A DNA stretch of 64,000 nt from Pictodentalium vernedei (GCA_031216915.1 CM062291.1:35840484-35904483), one strand, 5' to 3'. Positions 20,797-34,389 are shown, counted from the first letter of the stretch. A program made the numbers and translations. Notes: generated by a model from the sequence alone, not told the origin.

Positions 20797-22230
20797 CGTT
20801 TATTTTGTTTATCCCATAAATCTTCTACAGGGCAGTCGTGGCAAAATTGCGCTATAATTCGCTACAAATCATAGCGAGAAGTGAGGAGCACATTGGTCCA
20901 ATTCAATCGACCAGCAAAATTGGCAAAAAGAAACAAGGCGCAGTAATACATTTTTGTCTAAAAATAATTCCTCTACAAACTTGAGCTAAACTTGCAAAAA
21001 TACTTTATTATATGAGCAGTGTGTGGTGTTTTCTGCTGGCAATGTGTAATACTTTCAAAAAGATTTAAAGAAATCAACAATCGAACTATTAATTATGCTA
21101 GACAAATTTGGTAGAGGCCAGAGGTCAACAAGTCCGTCGCTACTAGGGGAATAAATTCTTTCAGTGTTAAACCTATGGGGGAAATTTATCTCCCTACTAG
21201 AAGAATAAGGCAAAAATTTATCTAAGGCATTTATTGTTCAAATAAACAGCTTTTTATGGGATAAATATTGAAGACCAAACATAGGAGAGATGAGAACGCC
21301 CTCACTAGAGCTGGGAAGTTTTTTAGTTATCGGGTTTAGTGATGAGGTGATTAATCTGTATACAACAGGCCATCAGCTGATAAGCACCCATCAGTTGACA
21401 ATCAGTAGTCGGGAGGTGTGGGATCAGCCCTCGTCGATGGTCAGACAGAAAAAAAAAATGGTCAAGATTTCCTCAATTCATCAGCCAGATTTAAGATGTT
21501 TTTATTGAAATGACTCGTGATTCATTGTTCCATTTGATCTCATCAAATTTTGCTGAGAACTGGCAGAAATTGAGTCAACCATGTTAACTCAAGTGATGAG
21601 TATCGACTTGATATCAAAGAAATAAAAAAAATAGCAAGAAATTGCAGGAGCTTGCTTGTGACATTGTGTATATTACCTTTGATGCATTTTGGCGATGCTT
21701 CCATAAAAGATAAAATTGTAGTGTTCAGGTTTATGTGTGTTTCACTTCGTTTCATTCTGCTGTGATTCCCCTTTTATCAAATATTATGTAAGCAAGGCAG
21801 TGCCCATTAGTAAAATAAATGAGCTCCTCATTTATAATTAAATCATTAATTAAAGCCCTCAACATTAACAACAAACACCACGAAAACTGTTGTCGGGATT
21901 GGGTGTTCACACGGTGCATTGCCTGATGATTACCATCAATTAAACATAAAACACAAACCATCTGACACCGGCATCGACAATTAGCCAATTTCGTATCCAA
22001 AACATCTGCATTTGGATGACAGGTCATTTATCTTATCGACTCATCACTAACCAGGTTTGGTTAAAACTGAACTGCAAGAAACAGCACAAACCAGCCAAAT
22101 GGTTTTATAGCGTTTGTGCTCAAACTGATCCAACTACCTTACTGGGAGCTAGACAAGTGCCCTCTATGGATTCTCATCACTTAGTCCATCCAGCAAAGGG
22201 GCGAATACGTTAGGTTCACATTGCCTCATT
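20797..22230. other. Unassigned intronic sequence
   Basis: No exon with valid borders and UBR5-like translation seen, and none is expected because neighbouring exons are contiguous in the protein. No repeat shared with other parts of the window was recognised. Confidence 0.4.
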
Positions 22231-22231
22231 T

Positions 22232-22801
22232 TCTTTCTTATTGACTCCTCCAGCAGACGAGTCAATCAAGCCTGGTATTCTTTGGGAGTGCAGGAGTGCT
22301 GCACGTCTAGAAAAAATTGAGGAGGACAATTTTTTGCAACCCTCGATTTTCTAGAATGCCATACCTGTTTGGGACTGCCTTTAAAATCTATTATCATTTC
22401 ATTCCCTGAGTTCCAATGTGTTCTCTATGCCTACTGGCAGCCTACTGGCACAGAGAACACACTGTAACTCAGGGGACGATTTGTCAATGTTGCACTGATT
22501 CACAATAATTCATGATCCATTCTGTGTCGCATTTCGATAGATTTTGAGTGTAGAAGACATAAGAATTGAAAGCAACATTTTGAATAATGAGAAGATGTGT
22601 GTGCCAATTTTTACACTATGTAGCTAAATGCTGTACAATTTTTCACTCACAATATTAATACCTTGAAGTGAATACAACCAAAATAGTGTACAAGTTATTG
22701 CATTGAAAATTTCGGGTGCAATTGCACTCCCAAGCAATCTGAGGAGAGCAACTGTTTTGCACTCCTTGATTTTATAGATTGCCAGGCCTGGTCAATAAGA
22801 G
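22232..22801. mobile_element. Fold-back element with TTCTTATTGAC ends
   Basis: Left TTCTTATTGACTCCTCCAGC... and right ...AGGCCTGGTCAATAAGAG are inverted; GCCTGGTATTC/AATCAAGCCTGG recur. Internal palindrome at 22403-22476 with GAGTTCCAATGTGTTCTCT arms. TIR boundaries are approximate. Confidence 0.5.
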
Positions 22802-23114
22802 AAAAAATATGAGAATGAGAACATGACATCGATTAGATAAACTTTATCCATTTATTATCCTAATTTATGCATTTCTTTCAATCTCAATAGGCTCAGCAAC
22901 TATGCCCTAGGACTCATAATAATAATTAAAGAGAAGTTAGGTTGCACCCAATGGAGATATTTACAGGCAAGGCTTTTTGTGGGTGATGGTGTCATACAAA
23001 CTTTTGCATTTTTTTTCCAAGTAAAGAAGCCTAAAGTGATGTTTACTATATGTTCATGTTCTCAAAACATAGAAAAACTGAAGAAAATTTTTCCTGAAAC
23101 CAAATGGAATCTGA

Positions 23115-25056
23115 ACAAGAGGCCCCACGGGGCCTGAAGCGCTCATCTTGTACAGAACACAATTTAAACAGAGTCCAAGAATGAGTCTACATTAAGCAAG
23201 CCATCTCCATAGGCTACACTGTCAATCCTTGAGTCCCTCAGGAGTGACAAAAATAATCTGGGCATCATGCCTTTTCTTCAGTTGATCATAAGTAAAATGT
23301 AGAGCTCCCCTATGAAGCCCCTTGATACAACCTATATGGATTAATCTTAGTACCTCTAGAAGGTACTGAATACAAAATTTTTAATTCTTCAGCAAAATGG
23401 CCAATTCCGGCTCCCATAGAGAGCCCAAATATTAACCCAGGCTCTTGATTTGAACACAATTAAATCTGACTTCCCTAGAGATGTTGTGTACCGAATATGA
23501 AAGCATTCTGACTGTTGGATCTGAAGAAGAGAAATTGTAAAGAAATTTCTCCGAATTGCACTAAGTTCAAATTTGGGCTACCATAGCGAGTCCAAATATT
23601 GACCTATGGATCCGATTTGAACAAACTTGAACAAGAGATGTTGTATACCAAATGTGAAAGCATTCTGACAAGTGAATCTGAAGAAGAAGATTTTTGAAGA
23701 AATTCCCTCATATTGTACTAAGTTAAATTTCATGTTCCCATATGGAGCCCAAATATTAACCTAGGCACTCGAATTGAACAACCTGGAATCTGACCCCCCT
23801 AGAGATGTTGTATACCAAATATAAAAGTATTCCGACTGGTGGATCTGAAGAAGAAGATTTTTAAAGAAATTTTCTCATATTGCACTAAGTAAAAATTTGG
23901 GCTACCATAGTGAGCCCAAATATATACCTAGGGATCTGATTTGAACAAACTTGAATCTGACCCCCATAGAGATGTTGCATACCAAATATCAAAGCATTCT
24001 GACTGATGGATCTGAAGAAGAAGATTTTTTTAAATTACCCTCCATATTGAACAAAGATAAAATTTGGGCTTCCGTAGGAAGCCCAAATATTATCCTAGGG
24101 ACTTGGTTTGAACAATATAGAATCTGACCCTCATAATAATGATGTATACCAAATATTAAAAGATTCTGACTGGTGGTTCTGAAGAAGAAGATTTTTAAAG
24201 AATATTCCCCATATTACCCTATGTTAAAACTTCGGTCCCCTGTAGAGAGCCCAAATATGAACCAATGAGCTTTATTTCAACGAACTTTTATCTGACCCCC
24301 CCCCCCCCCCTATGAATGCTGTATACCAAATATCAAAAGATTCTGATGATTGGTTCTGGAGAAAAGATTTTTAAAAATTTTTGCAAATATGCTGACTCAG
24401 CATTTTTTCGATGCCCATTACAGAACACCCTAACATAACCGATGGCAATTTTTTTTTACCATTCAATTCTACTGGTCATAAGGATACTTCATACCAAATA
24501 AAAGCTCTCTGTTCCGTGGGGTTTGGGAAATATGGGCGTTTGAAAATATTTCTATTTTTAGCTCCCAGGGTTCCCATGGGAATGCGGAAATTTTTTTTTT
24601 TGCATGGGTCATGTACTTATGACCCAATAATACCACAAACCAAATTTGGTTCATACCGGACCATCGGTTCAGAAAATAGAAATTTTGGGCGGGGTCAAAA
24701 ATCTTACCCCTCCTATTACAAAGCCAAATATTACTTCACGAACTTCGTTTGAACAAACTTGATTCTACACCTCATATGGAAGCTCCATAGCAAATATCAA
24801 GTCATTGTACACACTGGTTCTTGAGAAGAAGATTTTAAAAATATTTGGGTGCATTTTCCCCCACTCCCTCCCTATGAGGCTGGGCATGCTGAGTTGAACA
24901 AAAATGAAATGGCCCCTTTGGGACCATCACTCACACAAACTTTCACTTGAATTGGCCCAGTGGCTTTGGAGGAGAAGACCAAAACATGGTGTTGACGGAC
25001 GACGGACGGGAAGCGATAAGATTAGCTCAGCTTGACTTTGTCAAGATGAGCTAAAA
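23115..25056 (+). mobile_element. Tandem-core element, family C (ACAAGAGGCCCC head)
   Basis: Head ACAAGAGGCCCCACGGGGCC (hairpin) with CTCATCTTG at 23142-23150; tail TAGCTCAGCTTGACTTTGTC followed by CAAGATGAGCTAAAA, where CAAGATGAG (25042-25050) is the exact complement of the head motif. Core of about 165-bp units marked by GGATCTGAAGAAGAAGATTT (near 23518, 23680, 23846, 24010, 24180). A short GACG tract (25000-25012) precedes the tail. The ACAAGAGGCCC...GGGCCT head and GTGAGCTAAAA-type tail are familiar from bivalve genomes. No TIR at the very ends and no target duplication seen, compatible with a Helentron-type non-autonomous element; this assignment is inference. Confidence 0.75.
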
Positions 25057-25085
25057 ATCCAAACCTTCCAGCTCTAGACCTCAAG

Positions 25086-25340
25086 CCAGAAAATAAGCAG
25101 ATTGTCATCTGCAAAATGAGGTTCCCAGAAGGTGAATTTAGTGATGCTACCCTGCACAGCAGGGTAGCATCACTAAATTTACCCTCTGTGAACCTCAATC
25201 TGAATCAGGGTCTCAAAACTAAACGGAAAGAGGTACCCAGAGGATAAATTGGGCCACAGTATGGGATAGCATCATCAAATTCTCCTTCTGGGGACCTCAT
25301 TCTGCAAATGTAAGACTGCTTATTTTCAGGCCTGATTACA
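25086..25340. mobile_element. Fold-back MITE with ~80-bp arms
   Basis: CAGAAAATAAGCAGATTGTC...GAGGTTCCCAGAAGG pairs with CCTTCTGGGGACCTCATTCT...AAGACTGCTTATTTTCAGG. An inner perfect hairpin, GTGATGCTACCCTG/CAGGGTAGCATCAC, lies at about 25140-25175. Confidence 0.75.
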
Positions 25341-25731
25341 GGAACAGAATAAAATCTGCGCTTAACTAGCTGTTGACTGAGAATTTCAAAAAGCAAGATA
25401 GAAATGCAAAATGAAAGCCAATCAAGTGGAAGAACATTTTGACCAAAAATGGGGACATTTTGGCCAATCACTCAAGGGGCCATTTTGTTTAGGGGCCATT
25501 TTTACCAGCACCCATAGTAAATATGTACGAAAAATTTCCAATGTTAGGATATTAGTTGGGTACAAAGTGGCAGTTGGGGTTCTAATGAAGTGACAATAAT
25601 CAGAAACAATGTCGGTGGTATCAGACTCACATAAAATTGTTGTTACATTATCAAAGCACATTGAACATGGTGATCAAGTGAAAAAAAATTGTTAAGCCAA
25701 TGTCGGTTAGGCCTAAAAAAAAATAAAAAAT

Positions 25732-26092
25732 CTGTTTCTCAGGCCCTCCCGCATGGTCCTTTTGGCTGCTGCATGCTCTCTTTTATAACCAATGTAAACT
25801 TAAAAAAAATAAAAATTAAATGGTTCATGTCGATATTTTACCCAAGTTAAAAAAATTGATAAAGTTGTCCATTGAGTGCAAGAAGGCTTTGTAATGCTTT
25901 AGCATTACAAAGCCTTCTTGCTCTCAAGAGACGAAACACATCACCACCCATGCTATTTCGTAGATTATGAGGCCTAAAACATAAACCAAGAACATGAACT
26001 TTTGATGGCAAAGAAATAATTACATAGATAAAAAAGAAATAAAAAAACTGCTTGCCTGCATGAAATTTTACAAATAATGGCCTGAGAAACAG
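25732..26092. mobile_element. MITE with CTGTTTCTCAGGCC terminal repeats
   Basis: Perfect 14-base inverted ends CTGTTTCTCAGGCC (25732) and GGCCTGAGAAACAG (ending 26092), with a central hairpin GAGTGCAAGAAGGCTTTG... at 25873-25928. A second copy in the opposite orientation lies at about 40050-40365, and an end fragment at 34390-34460. Confidence 0.75.
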
Positions 26093-26219
26093 AAGATCTA
26101 CTTTGTGTGGCCTTGAACATGTTTTTTAAACTTGTAAGAAATTTCTCGCCATACTAGAATGTTATGAGTACCTATTTCTTTATACATGTATTTCGAATAA
26201 CCTTCTTGACACAATTTGC

Positions 26220-26640
26220 TCGATGGCCATATTTCAAGTCAGGTTCGAGCCAAATAAAACTTATTTTCCCTTGACCTTGAAAAACCTTGCGTCAAAGTCG
26301 GGACACACCTTTGAGTCAGGAGCAATAATCGTACCAAGTATGAATAAGATCTCTGTCAATCATACCATGTTGTATGGACCTGACAAGGGCTGTATTACAA
26401 AATCAAAGTTATGCTGTCTGTGACCTTGACTCAAAGTCACGACACACTTTTGAGTCATGCACAATAAATGTACCAAGTGTAAGATTTTTCAATCATACCA
26501 AATTATATGGACCAGACAAAAGTGACAGTGAAATGTCAAAGTTTTCTAAGTGCCGCCTTATCAAAGGGCCTGTGACCTTGACCTTGAAAGGCACATACCA
26601 TATCACTGTCTTTTGATATTACATATTGTTATAAAGTTTC
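26220..26640 (+). repeat. Tandem repeat with TGACCTTGACC motif
   Basis: Two to three diverged units with TCAATCATACCA, TATGGACC(T/A)GACAA and GTGACCTTGACTCAAAGTC. Truncated on the right by the DIRS insertion at 26649. Confidence 0.6.
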
Positions 26641-26689
26641 ATCAAAAAGTTAAAAAATTTATAGTAATTTATATATTTTTTATACTTAC

Positions 26690-26875
26690 CAATGACCCAG
26701 ACATAGCTGGTGCTAACTCTTAAAATATAGGGCCAAACACAAATTTTGCCCCCCAATCCCCAAAATTTGCATCTAAAACTAAAGAAAACATGTCCTGAAA
26801 GGCCCTCCACACCTCGCCCCCACTGCGCATGCGCAGTGTCAAGGACGTTCCGAAATTGGCGCCATTTATCATTCT
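26690..26875. repeat. Left inverted terminal repeat of DIRS copy 2
   Basis: Begins ACCAATGACCCAGACATAGC; inverted counterpart at about 33445-33637. Includes the palindrome ACTGCGCATGCGCAGT at 26822-26837. Confidence 0.85.
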
Positions 26876-26951
26876 AATAACCAGTGCCTGGTAAGCGCTA
26901 TGTACTCAGCGGGGAGGCAAGAGTTCCCAACTCCTGGGAGGGCCATCCCCG

Positions 26952-27033
26952 TCTGGGTCATTGGTAAGTATAAAAAATATATAAATTACTATAAATTTTT
27001 TAACATTTTTATACTGTACCAATGACCCAGACA
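26952..27033. repeat. Internal complementary region of DIRS copy 2
   Basis: Joined complements of the left and right ends, same as 2739-2820 in copy 1. Confidence 0.85.
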
Positions 27034-27899
27034 TAGCTGAATAGTAAAAAGGCTGGAGGGCCAAGGACATAGAGCAAAATGGAATACGCTCAATAAAATA
27101 AAATAGAGTCATCCCCTGTAGGGAAAAGAAGTAATAGGCCTTACATGTATCTTTCTTATTTATGATAAATTAGAAAGATACAACACCTTCCAAAAATTGA
27201 GCTTCATACATCCATGTACTCTATTAATATCCAATAATCCTTATACTAATAATTTTTAAAGTAAGCCAATAATAAAGTAAGTCTAGAGAATAGAGACTCT
27301 TATACTCCTAAAAGTGTGTGAGAATTGCATAATCATGTCCGTTGACATATGCAATATTCAAAAGCTATACTTTAAAAACTAAGACTTGAATGAATTTTAT
27401 AAACTTAAACTTCTCACTAAACAACCATCCCAATAACAGCTCAGAATTACTAACTCCGGAGGAGGTATCCCCTTGTTTTCATAGTAAAAACAGGTGACCC
27501 AAGGGAACACCCTCCCCCCCCCCCCCCCCTTTTTCTTGCCCTGGGTCAAATAGCCCAGAGCGAAGAGGGCAGCCGAACGGAGACACTGCCGAAACAGACA
27601 GCCTACCTAGCTATAGTAGCAACTGTTAAGTGAATGACATTCTGAGCAGTAGATAATAGACCTAACAATAGAGGCCTCCAGAAATGGACTCGATATTTCT
27701 GAGATAAAATTCATGAATGGATGGCTGAGCGCAATGAGCAGCCTACAAAAATCTATAATAGCAACACTATTAATGTAAGCCCAAGAAGTAGAAGAACTCT
27801 TACTTCAAGAGCCGAAATCTTAAGCACAACTGCTAAGCCAATGATATACCATAAGCAGTACGCTAGTTAATAGAATCGATTAACAATAAAATGGAGCGT

Positions 27900-29620
27900 A
27901 ACGTCCTTCTACTAGACATCAAAGACAGAAGAAGCTTACGCCCTTGTAATAAACAGATATCTGTTTATAAATACATAAACTGTACCCGGAAAGAGTAAAG
28001 GCCTATGCCCATACGAAGACGGAAGGACCTTAAAATAATAGGTTCCGGATAATAGGAGCCTAACTCTTATGCAACAATCCAACCTAAATAGTAACGGAAG
28101 TATTGATTCCGAAACTATGAAAGTGAAAATCATTCATCGATAGTGCATGAAACTCACTGACTCTACAGTAAAAGAGAAACCAACAGAATTACTGTCTAAA
28201 AGGTCAGAATTTGAAAACTACTGTTTCCAGAGGCTCAAATGATTACTTAGCTAAATAAGAACCGAAGTTAAAATCCGTATAGGAATTTAATCTAAAGATT
28301 CTAAGTCTATTTATCAAAAAGTTACTAACTGACTTAGATAAAGAGACAAAAGACTCAATTGTAAACTATCGTAGAGTGCATAGGTATGAGGTAACATAAA
28401 CCTATAACCTAAATAACAACAGGCTGCAGTAGATCTTGTGAAACAAGTATACTAAAAACTAGCAATGCGTAGTATGGAGGGATCAACCATATGAACATAA
28501 TGATCCCTACACCACGACGGAAGAGCCTCCACTTTAGTCGCATAGAATAGCGAAGAAGAGGATCTCCTATAGTAAGAAATCGCGTCCAAAGCTCGTCCAG
28601 TACAGTGCTTACAATGCAATACGGACCACACAACGGAATACATGAAGGTTGCGACCTTGCTGGTTGTGATAAAGATGACACGATTTACCCAGTGAAAAAA
28701 GATCCTCACATAGAGGAAGATTTCACGTTAAGATCCACAGTAGACAAGAGAGTAAATTACTCATGATCTCTGTGAAGATAGAGATGCTATCAACAGAAAT
28801 GTATTGTGGTTGTTTATCTTAGCAATACCTGCTAAAACAACAGCGCCGGAGGATACGCGTATCCTATCATTGCGTCCTATAGATCAATAGAGCGTTAACA
28901 GTATTAGCTCAGAGATCTGGACAAGCCAACACATACGTCTGCAATTGATTAGCAAGCTGTGTCATAATAAAACATCATTGGGCGCTCCCATAGATAGCAA
29001 ATCTGATTAAATACTTGTTTGTTGAGAGTCCATTCTGACAGCAACAAGCGACCCGTAAGAGAACGGGAGTGCGATAAAACAATCAGACGACCCCGAATAT
29101 GACGGACCAAAACTGAACTTGGTGTACTATAACCAACAGACGGATTCTTTCCATTAAATTGAATAACGGAAACGAAAGAGTGCCTCCCTGGTTCCGGAGA
29201 TACGCCACTACTGTCGAATTAAAGGACAGGAATTTGGGCATGCATTTCTGAATAATGTTCATGCAATGACATAAAGCAAGCCTAAAAAACATTATTCCGC
29301 GGAAGTTAAACTGATAGCTAAAAGACTGCGGAACCCAAAGACCCTGGCACTTCGAATCCGTAGGGATCAGTATATATCCCAATCTGTTTGACTGGCAACC
29401 GTCATAACAGCCACACTAGGGTCCGGCAACTGCGGCGGCACTCTCTGAGTCAACCACCGAATGTTTGCCCCAGTCTGAATCTCTTGTAACACTAGATAGA
29501 CAAGAGAATGTATAAACCAAGCAATTCATGGATTGCCGGAAAGTTGCCGTCGAAGAGAAGCTCCTCCGAGAACGAAGCGACTCTGAGAGAGTTCTTAACC
29601 TACTATCCACGCGTGGATGT
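27900..29620 (-). pseudogene. Recombinase and RNase H remnants, DIRS copy 2
   Basis: The minus-strand fragments parallel those of copy 1: GHRPLLFPG (27936-28133), the CTGRALDAIS region (28452-28709), and FNSTVVAYLRNQGGT (29083-29382) for RNase H. At about 29530 the sequence passes directly into gag, without RT. Inactive. Confidence 0.65.
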
Positions 29621-29999
29621 AGCTAGGGCTGCATCACGTCTAACCAACTCCAATCAGCCACTGAAGGGCGGAGTTATACGTGAACAAAATACTGCCCTCA
29701 AAAGAAATTACATTGAGAATAATATCCCGTAAATCTTTTCTTGAAGACGTAATGATAACGCCTCAGTAAGGCGGATTACGTATAATAAAGCGTCTAAGTT
29801 AAGTCTACTATACATAATGTCGTTCCCAATATTGAAATTGGAAAAGACATAAACGGCGAAAAAGAATATATGCAGTCTTTAATCACACCGTCTAGACGCA
29901 TATGAACTCTCGGTATGCCCTGCTCTGCCAAAATAAACTATATGTAAAAAAGATAAAATGGCAGAAAAGAGCCACGCGGACAAGAAACTAAACTATCAT

Positions 30000-32340
30000 G
30001 CTTAGTAGCAGGCTTGTATATATATATAATATATAGCGTCGAAAAATAAAACACATGTTGTAATGACAATATTGGACTGCGTCGGTAAGTCAGGGACAAA
30101 GTCCCTGTACCGATCGAAAAATCCGAGTCCAATGACGCTATAAGTCTCTTATCCAAGATCGCAGCAATGAAGTCCGAAAAATAATCACTGGAAGAAATGC
30201 CAGAAGATATGAAAGGCATCTTCCGATACTACTAAAGGGAAAACTCGAAATCTTTCGAATCCCTTTCGCCATCCTGTCGGACCCTATAAAGCGTTCGGTC
30301 GTCCGTAGCTTGATGCAACCGCGGACCGCACCGACCCAGCGCCGTCGGATAATTCCTGATTCGACCGAGAAACCGTCAATTGCTGGGATGCTGCGAAACA
30401 ACTGTGCTAACTCGGATAGCACGTCCGTCACCGAGGCCTGAGGAGCAGCGGTCTTACGATGCATTGCCGCAGGAAGCTCCGAGATCGTTACCCCGTGCAT
30501 ACTTCCAATATGCGAGCGAACGGAGTGTATAAGCCTCGTGTCTCTTGGCTACCGGATGGCGCGACCTATTCGCTGTGGAATCACTGAATGCCGAAACTGA
30601 TCGGATACTCGAGGTCACGTAGCCAATGTGCGGTCGTGTGCCCTGCTGTGAGGATGAGGAAGCATTAAAGACAGTCTCTCGGACTGTCAATATAACGGAG
30701 CGTCCCGAGCAACGGACATATGCTCCGAATGTAAAATATCTGAACCACAACATGCGGTCCCCTATGTTGTTGGCTTCCTCCGATCTGTCCTCAATCTGCC
30801 GTCACTGGGTGAGTACTAAAGTAATTAAAGTGCTCGCATCACCCAAATCTCCTTCCTAGACCGCAACGGACGAACCCGGCAGCCGAACCATTCGATGAAT
30901 GTATGCTACACCGGGTGAGCTAGCGAATGTCATTCCGTAAGCGATAGACATATTCCATGAGCACTTATTGCCGCTAACTCTTCATTAACTATGACGACAG
31001 AGGCACACTTTTGAAAGACATCTCCATAACTCTTCGAACAAGAAACCAGAAATGCTTGGATAGCAAGCATAAAATAATAATATATATAGCGTCGTTCAAT
31101 AATTCGAAAGTTTGTGTGACATTATTGGACTATGTCGGAACTGAGGGACGATGTCCCTGAACCGAACCAAAAATTTCTAAGTCCACCGACGCTATCAGTT
31201 TCTTATCCGGCATCGCAGCATATGTTGTTCCGAAAGGGAAAGCTTGAAATCCACCGAATCCCTTTCGGTATCCCGTCGGACCGGATGAAACTTTCGGACG
31301 TCCGTACCCGCTTCCGCGGAGCGTCCCGACCCAGCATCGTCGGATAAAATATATGCGACAGATTCAGTTGATGCTGGGATGCTGCGATAAACTGTGCTAT
31401 TAAGGAAAGCACGTCCGTTCCCGAGGCCTGTGCAGTAGCGGACTTACGATGCATTGCCGCTGGAAGCTCCGTGTACGTTGACTCCCGCACACTTCCTATG
31501 CGAACGTCCGGAGTCTGCAGGCCTCGAGTCCCCGGCTACCGACCCAGCGCTGTCGGATAATTCTCGATCCGACACCGTTTCTGTCGGCTGCTGGGATGCT
31601 GCGATAAGCTGTGCTATGTGCACAAGAATGTCCGGCGTCGAGACCTGCGGAGGCGCAGTCTATCGGTGCTTCGCCGAGGGCAGCTCCGCATCAGATGGCT
31701 CCCGCATACTTCCTATGCGAACGTCCGGAGTCCATCGGTCTCGAATCCCTGGCTGCCGGATGGTGTGACCTGGTCGCCGAAGAATCCTTGATCGGCGAAG
31801 CTGGTAAAATATCGGCGGTCACGCAGCCAAGGTGCGGTCGTGTGCGCTGATGAGAAGAGGAAGCCTTAGCAGTCTCAGCGGACTGCCTATACAACGGAGC
31901 GTCCCGAGCGACGGACGTATGCTCCGCTAACAACACATTTGTACCACAACATCTGGGGCCAGATGTTGTTGAACAAGAGAGGGGCCTCTCTCGCTTGCCG
32001 TCCGGATGGACCGGAACGAGCTATGAACCGGACTAAAAGGCTTCCTCCGTTCTCCCTCCAATCCGCCGTCACTGGGTGTGCATTAAGTTAATTTTATAGT
32101 GCTCGCATCACCCCAAAATTCCTTCTAGACCGCAACGGACGAACCCGGCTGCCGAACCATTTGGTGAATGGACGCTACACCGGGCGAGCTAGCGGACGTC
32201 AAAGGCCGTCGAACCTACTAGGGTCCTCTTAGGCAATTGGCGTATTACATGAGCACTTTTCCGCTAGCCCTTCATTAATTGTGACGACGGAGGCACACTG
32301 TTGGAAGACATCACAGATACATCACCCTAATCTTGATCGT
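30000..32340. repeat. Gag duplication, DIRS copy 2
   Basis: Units start near 30034 and 31087 (TAGCGTCG). The second carries an internal extra partial copy (about 31530-31745) with GCTGGGATGCTGCGATAAGC and CTATGCGAACGTCCGGAGTC repeated, a sign of unequal recombination inside the element. Confidence 0.7.
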
Positions 32341-33444
32341 CTGAAATAGAAATTGATAAAGTAGAGTGACCCTGCGGGGAAAGGACCGGAGTGTCCAAAT
32401 CCCCAACAACATACCGTGACATACGCTTCCCATATTGTCATCGAAATCATACGATACAGAACAGGAGTTAATGCGAGTACACTGACCACATATAGAATGA
32501 TAATAAGGTCAGAGGAAGACTTCCTCCTAAAACAATTGATCAATATCCTTTCAATGAGAAAAGAAAACAAGTCCTGGTACTCGCACTAACCCCTGGCAAT
32601 CAAATACATAATAATAATATGATCCATTAATATAGAAAAAATAATTGAAATCAAAATATTTTGAAAAAATATTTTTTCAGAACAGCCCAAGTTTCTGAAA
32701 AGTAACGTTGAGCCCCAATGGATCCCAAGCCTAAGTGTGGACAAAAATTTAAAAAATATTTTAAACAATTTATTCAACACTTACGAACAATAATAATGTA
32801 TCTAGTTATGATTAAAATAACATAAAGATATTATTATTTAGAAATCCCCCCCTCACACAGAGGGCTGTTGTAAATGTAAACAATGAGTGTAAAAACACTA
32901 AAATAAGACTCCAGGCACCCAGGCCCGAAATCAGTTACCAAAAATACACCATCTGATGCAAAACAGAGACTTCCAGGGAAGAAACTGCAGAACATCAGAT
33001 GGTAGATGCAGAACACAACGCCTAACCACCCGTAGGTGAAGACGTAAACATGGGGAAAGAACAGAATTCATTCTGTTATTAAGCTAAAACTCCCAAGAAA
33101 TTTTAGTAATAATAATTACAGAAACTATGCCAAAAGCATGGGAGAATAGCAAGGGGGAACTTAAAGGACAGGGAGAGAGGAAAAACACTTGAAAAAACAG
33201 TGTAACTAAATAATCAGAATGACAACAAAATGGCTGCTGCCTTGAAAATAGGTAACTTAACATAATTTCATTAAAAAATTTTAAGTTACAGCCCTGATAA
33301 TATTCTGTCACACATTCTTTTCCTCTCCTCCTTTTCTATCCTCCTTAGAATCACCATTTCACTAATATTTATGTGTCTGGCATCATTTAAACTGAGATTT
33401 AAAAGCACAAAGATCAGTCAGATGTTAACTGATGAAGGGCCAAA

Positions 33445-33637
33445 CTTAGAATAATAAATGGCGCCAATTTCGGAACGTCCTTGACACTGCGCATGCGCAG
33501 TGGGGGCGAGGTGTGGAGGGCCTTTCAGGACATGTTTTCTTTAGTTTTAGATGCAAATTTTGGGGATTGGGGGGCAAAATTTGTGTTTGGCCCTATATTT
33601 TAAGAGTTAGCACCAGCTATGTCTGGGTCATTGGTAC
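33445..33637. repeat. Right inverted terminal repeat of DIRS copy 2
   Basis: Reverse complement of 26690-26875, with the 16-base palindrome at 33486-33501. The extension ACAGTATAAAAAT ends at 33648. Confidence 0.85.
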
Positions 33638-33866
33638 AGTATAAAAATATATATTCAGTGGTTAAGGAGCAAAAACTGCTATACTTACCAAAGTATATAA
33701 AAGCTAATACAATTGATCACAAATAACTACTGAAAACATTAACTTTACTGTAGTAGGAGGAATTGAAGAAACAATGTTGACCTGTATGCAAATTCTGACA
33801 ACTAAAAATTACTAAGATTTACCCGAAGAAGAAAGAAAAGATTCCACCTAAAAATACATAACACAA

Positions 33867-34381
33867 AGATTAACCCTTTACCCAATGAATCGCCCGCATC
33901 CGCCCACGTAATATGCAGATTCAGCAGCTGAAAAAATATTATTTTTCAAAAAATTTCAACAAAGCCATATCATGTGACCCCTCTTTGGAACGAGCTCTTC
34001 ATGCTCATTCCAATGAGGGGGCACATGATAATAAGGGGTCACATGATATGCAGATTCAGCAGCTGAAAAAATATTATTTTTCGAAAAATTTCAACAAAAC
34101 CATATCATGTGACCCCTCTTTGGAACGACCTTGTCGTGCTCATTCCAATGAGGGGTCACATGATAATAAGGGGTCACATGATATGCAGATTCAGCAGCTG
34201 AAAAAATATTATTTTTCGAAAAATTTCAACAAAACCATATCATGTGACCCCTCTTTGGAAAGAGCTCATCGAGCTCGTTCCAATGAGGGGGTCATTTGAT
34301 ATGGTTTTGTTGAAATTTTTCGAAAAAAAATGATTATAATTAATAAATTTTGAAAAACGTCTGCGTTGGGTAAAGGGTTAA
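33867..34381. mobile_element. TTAACCC fold-back element with triplicated stem
   Basis: Outer ends TTAACCCTTTACCCAA... and TTGGGTAAAGGGTTAA are inverted. Inside, a 135-bp arm (ATGCAGATTCAGCAGCTGAA..., CATATCATGTGACCCC...) is repeated three times at 33913, 34048 and 34183. Because 135 is divisible by three, the arms form a 128-codon repetitive frame that I regard as an artefact. Each arm contains TTTGGAACGAGC-type hairpin cores. Confidence 0.8.
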
Positions 34382-34389
34382 GTCTGGTT

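Larger units (their letters stand above)
26649..33648 (-). mobile_element. DIRS-type retrotransposon, family 1, copy 2 (RT-deleted)
   Basis: Nearly the same sequence as 2436-9354 from end to end, with only scattered substitutions and small indels in the parts compared by eye. It shares the terminal repeats, the internal complementary region, the missing RT segment and the 1.1-kb gag duplication. Differences: about 68 bases present at 6567-6634 in copy 1 are missing at 30773, and about 210 extra bases at roughly 31530-31745 form a further partial repeat of the gag unit. All ORFs are broken. It lies in the 20561-36113 intron of UBR5, same orientation as the gene. Confidence 0.88.

Noticed and set aside
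2436..33648. DIRS copies 1 and 2 as one segmental duplication
   Set aside because: Flanks differ: SINE tail and minisatellite around copy 1, TGACCTTGACC repeat and unrelated sequence around copy 2. Separate insertions fit better.
33913..34299. 128-residue repeat protein
   Set aside because: Produced by three 135-bp copies of a palindrome arm; no domain, and it lies in a fold-back element.
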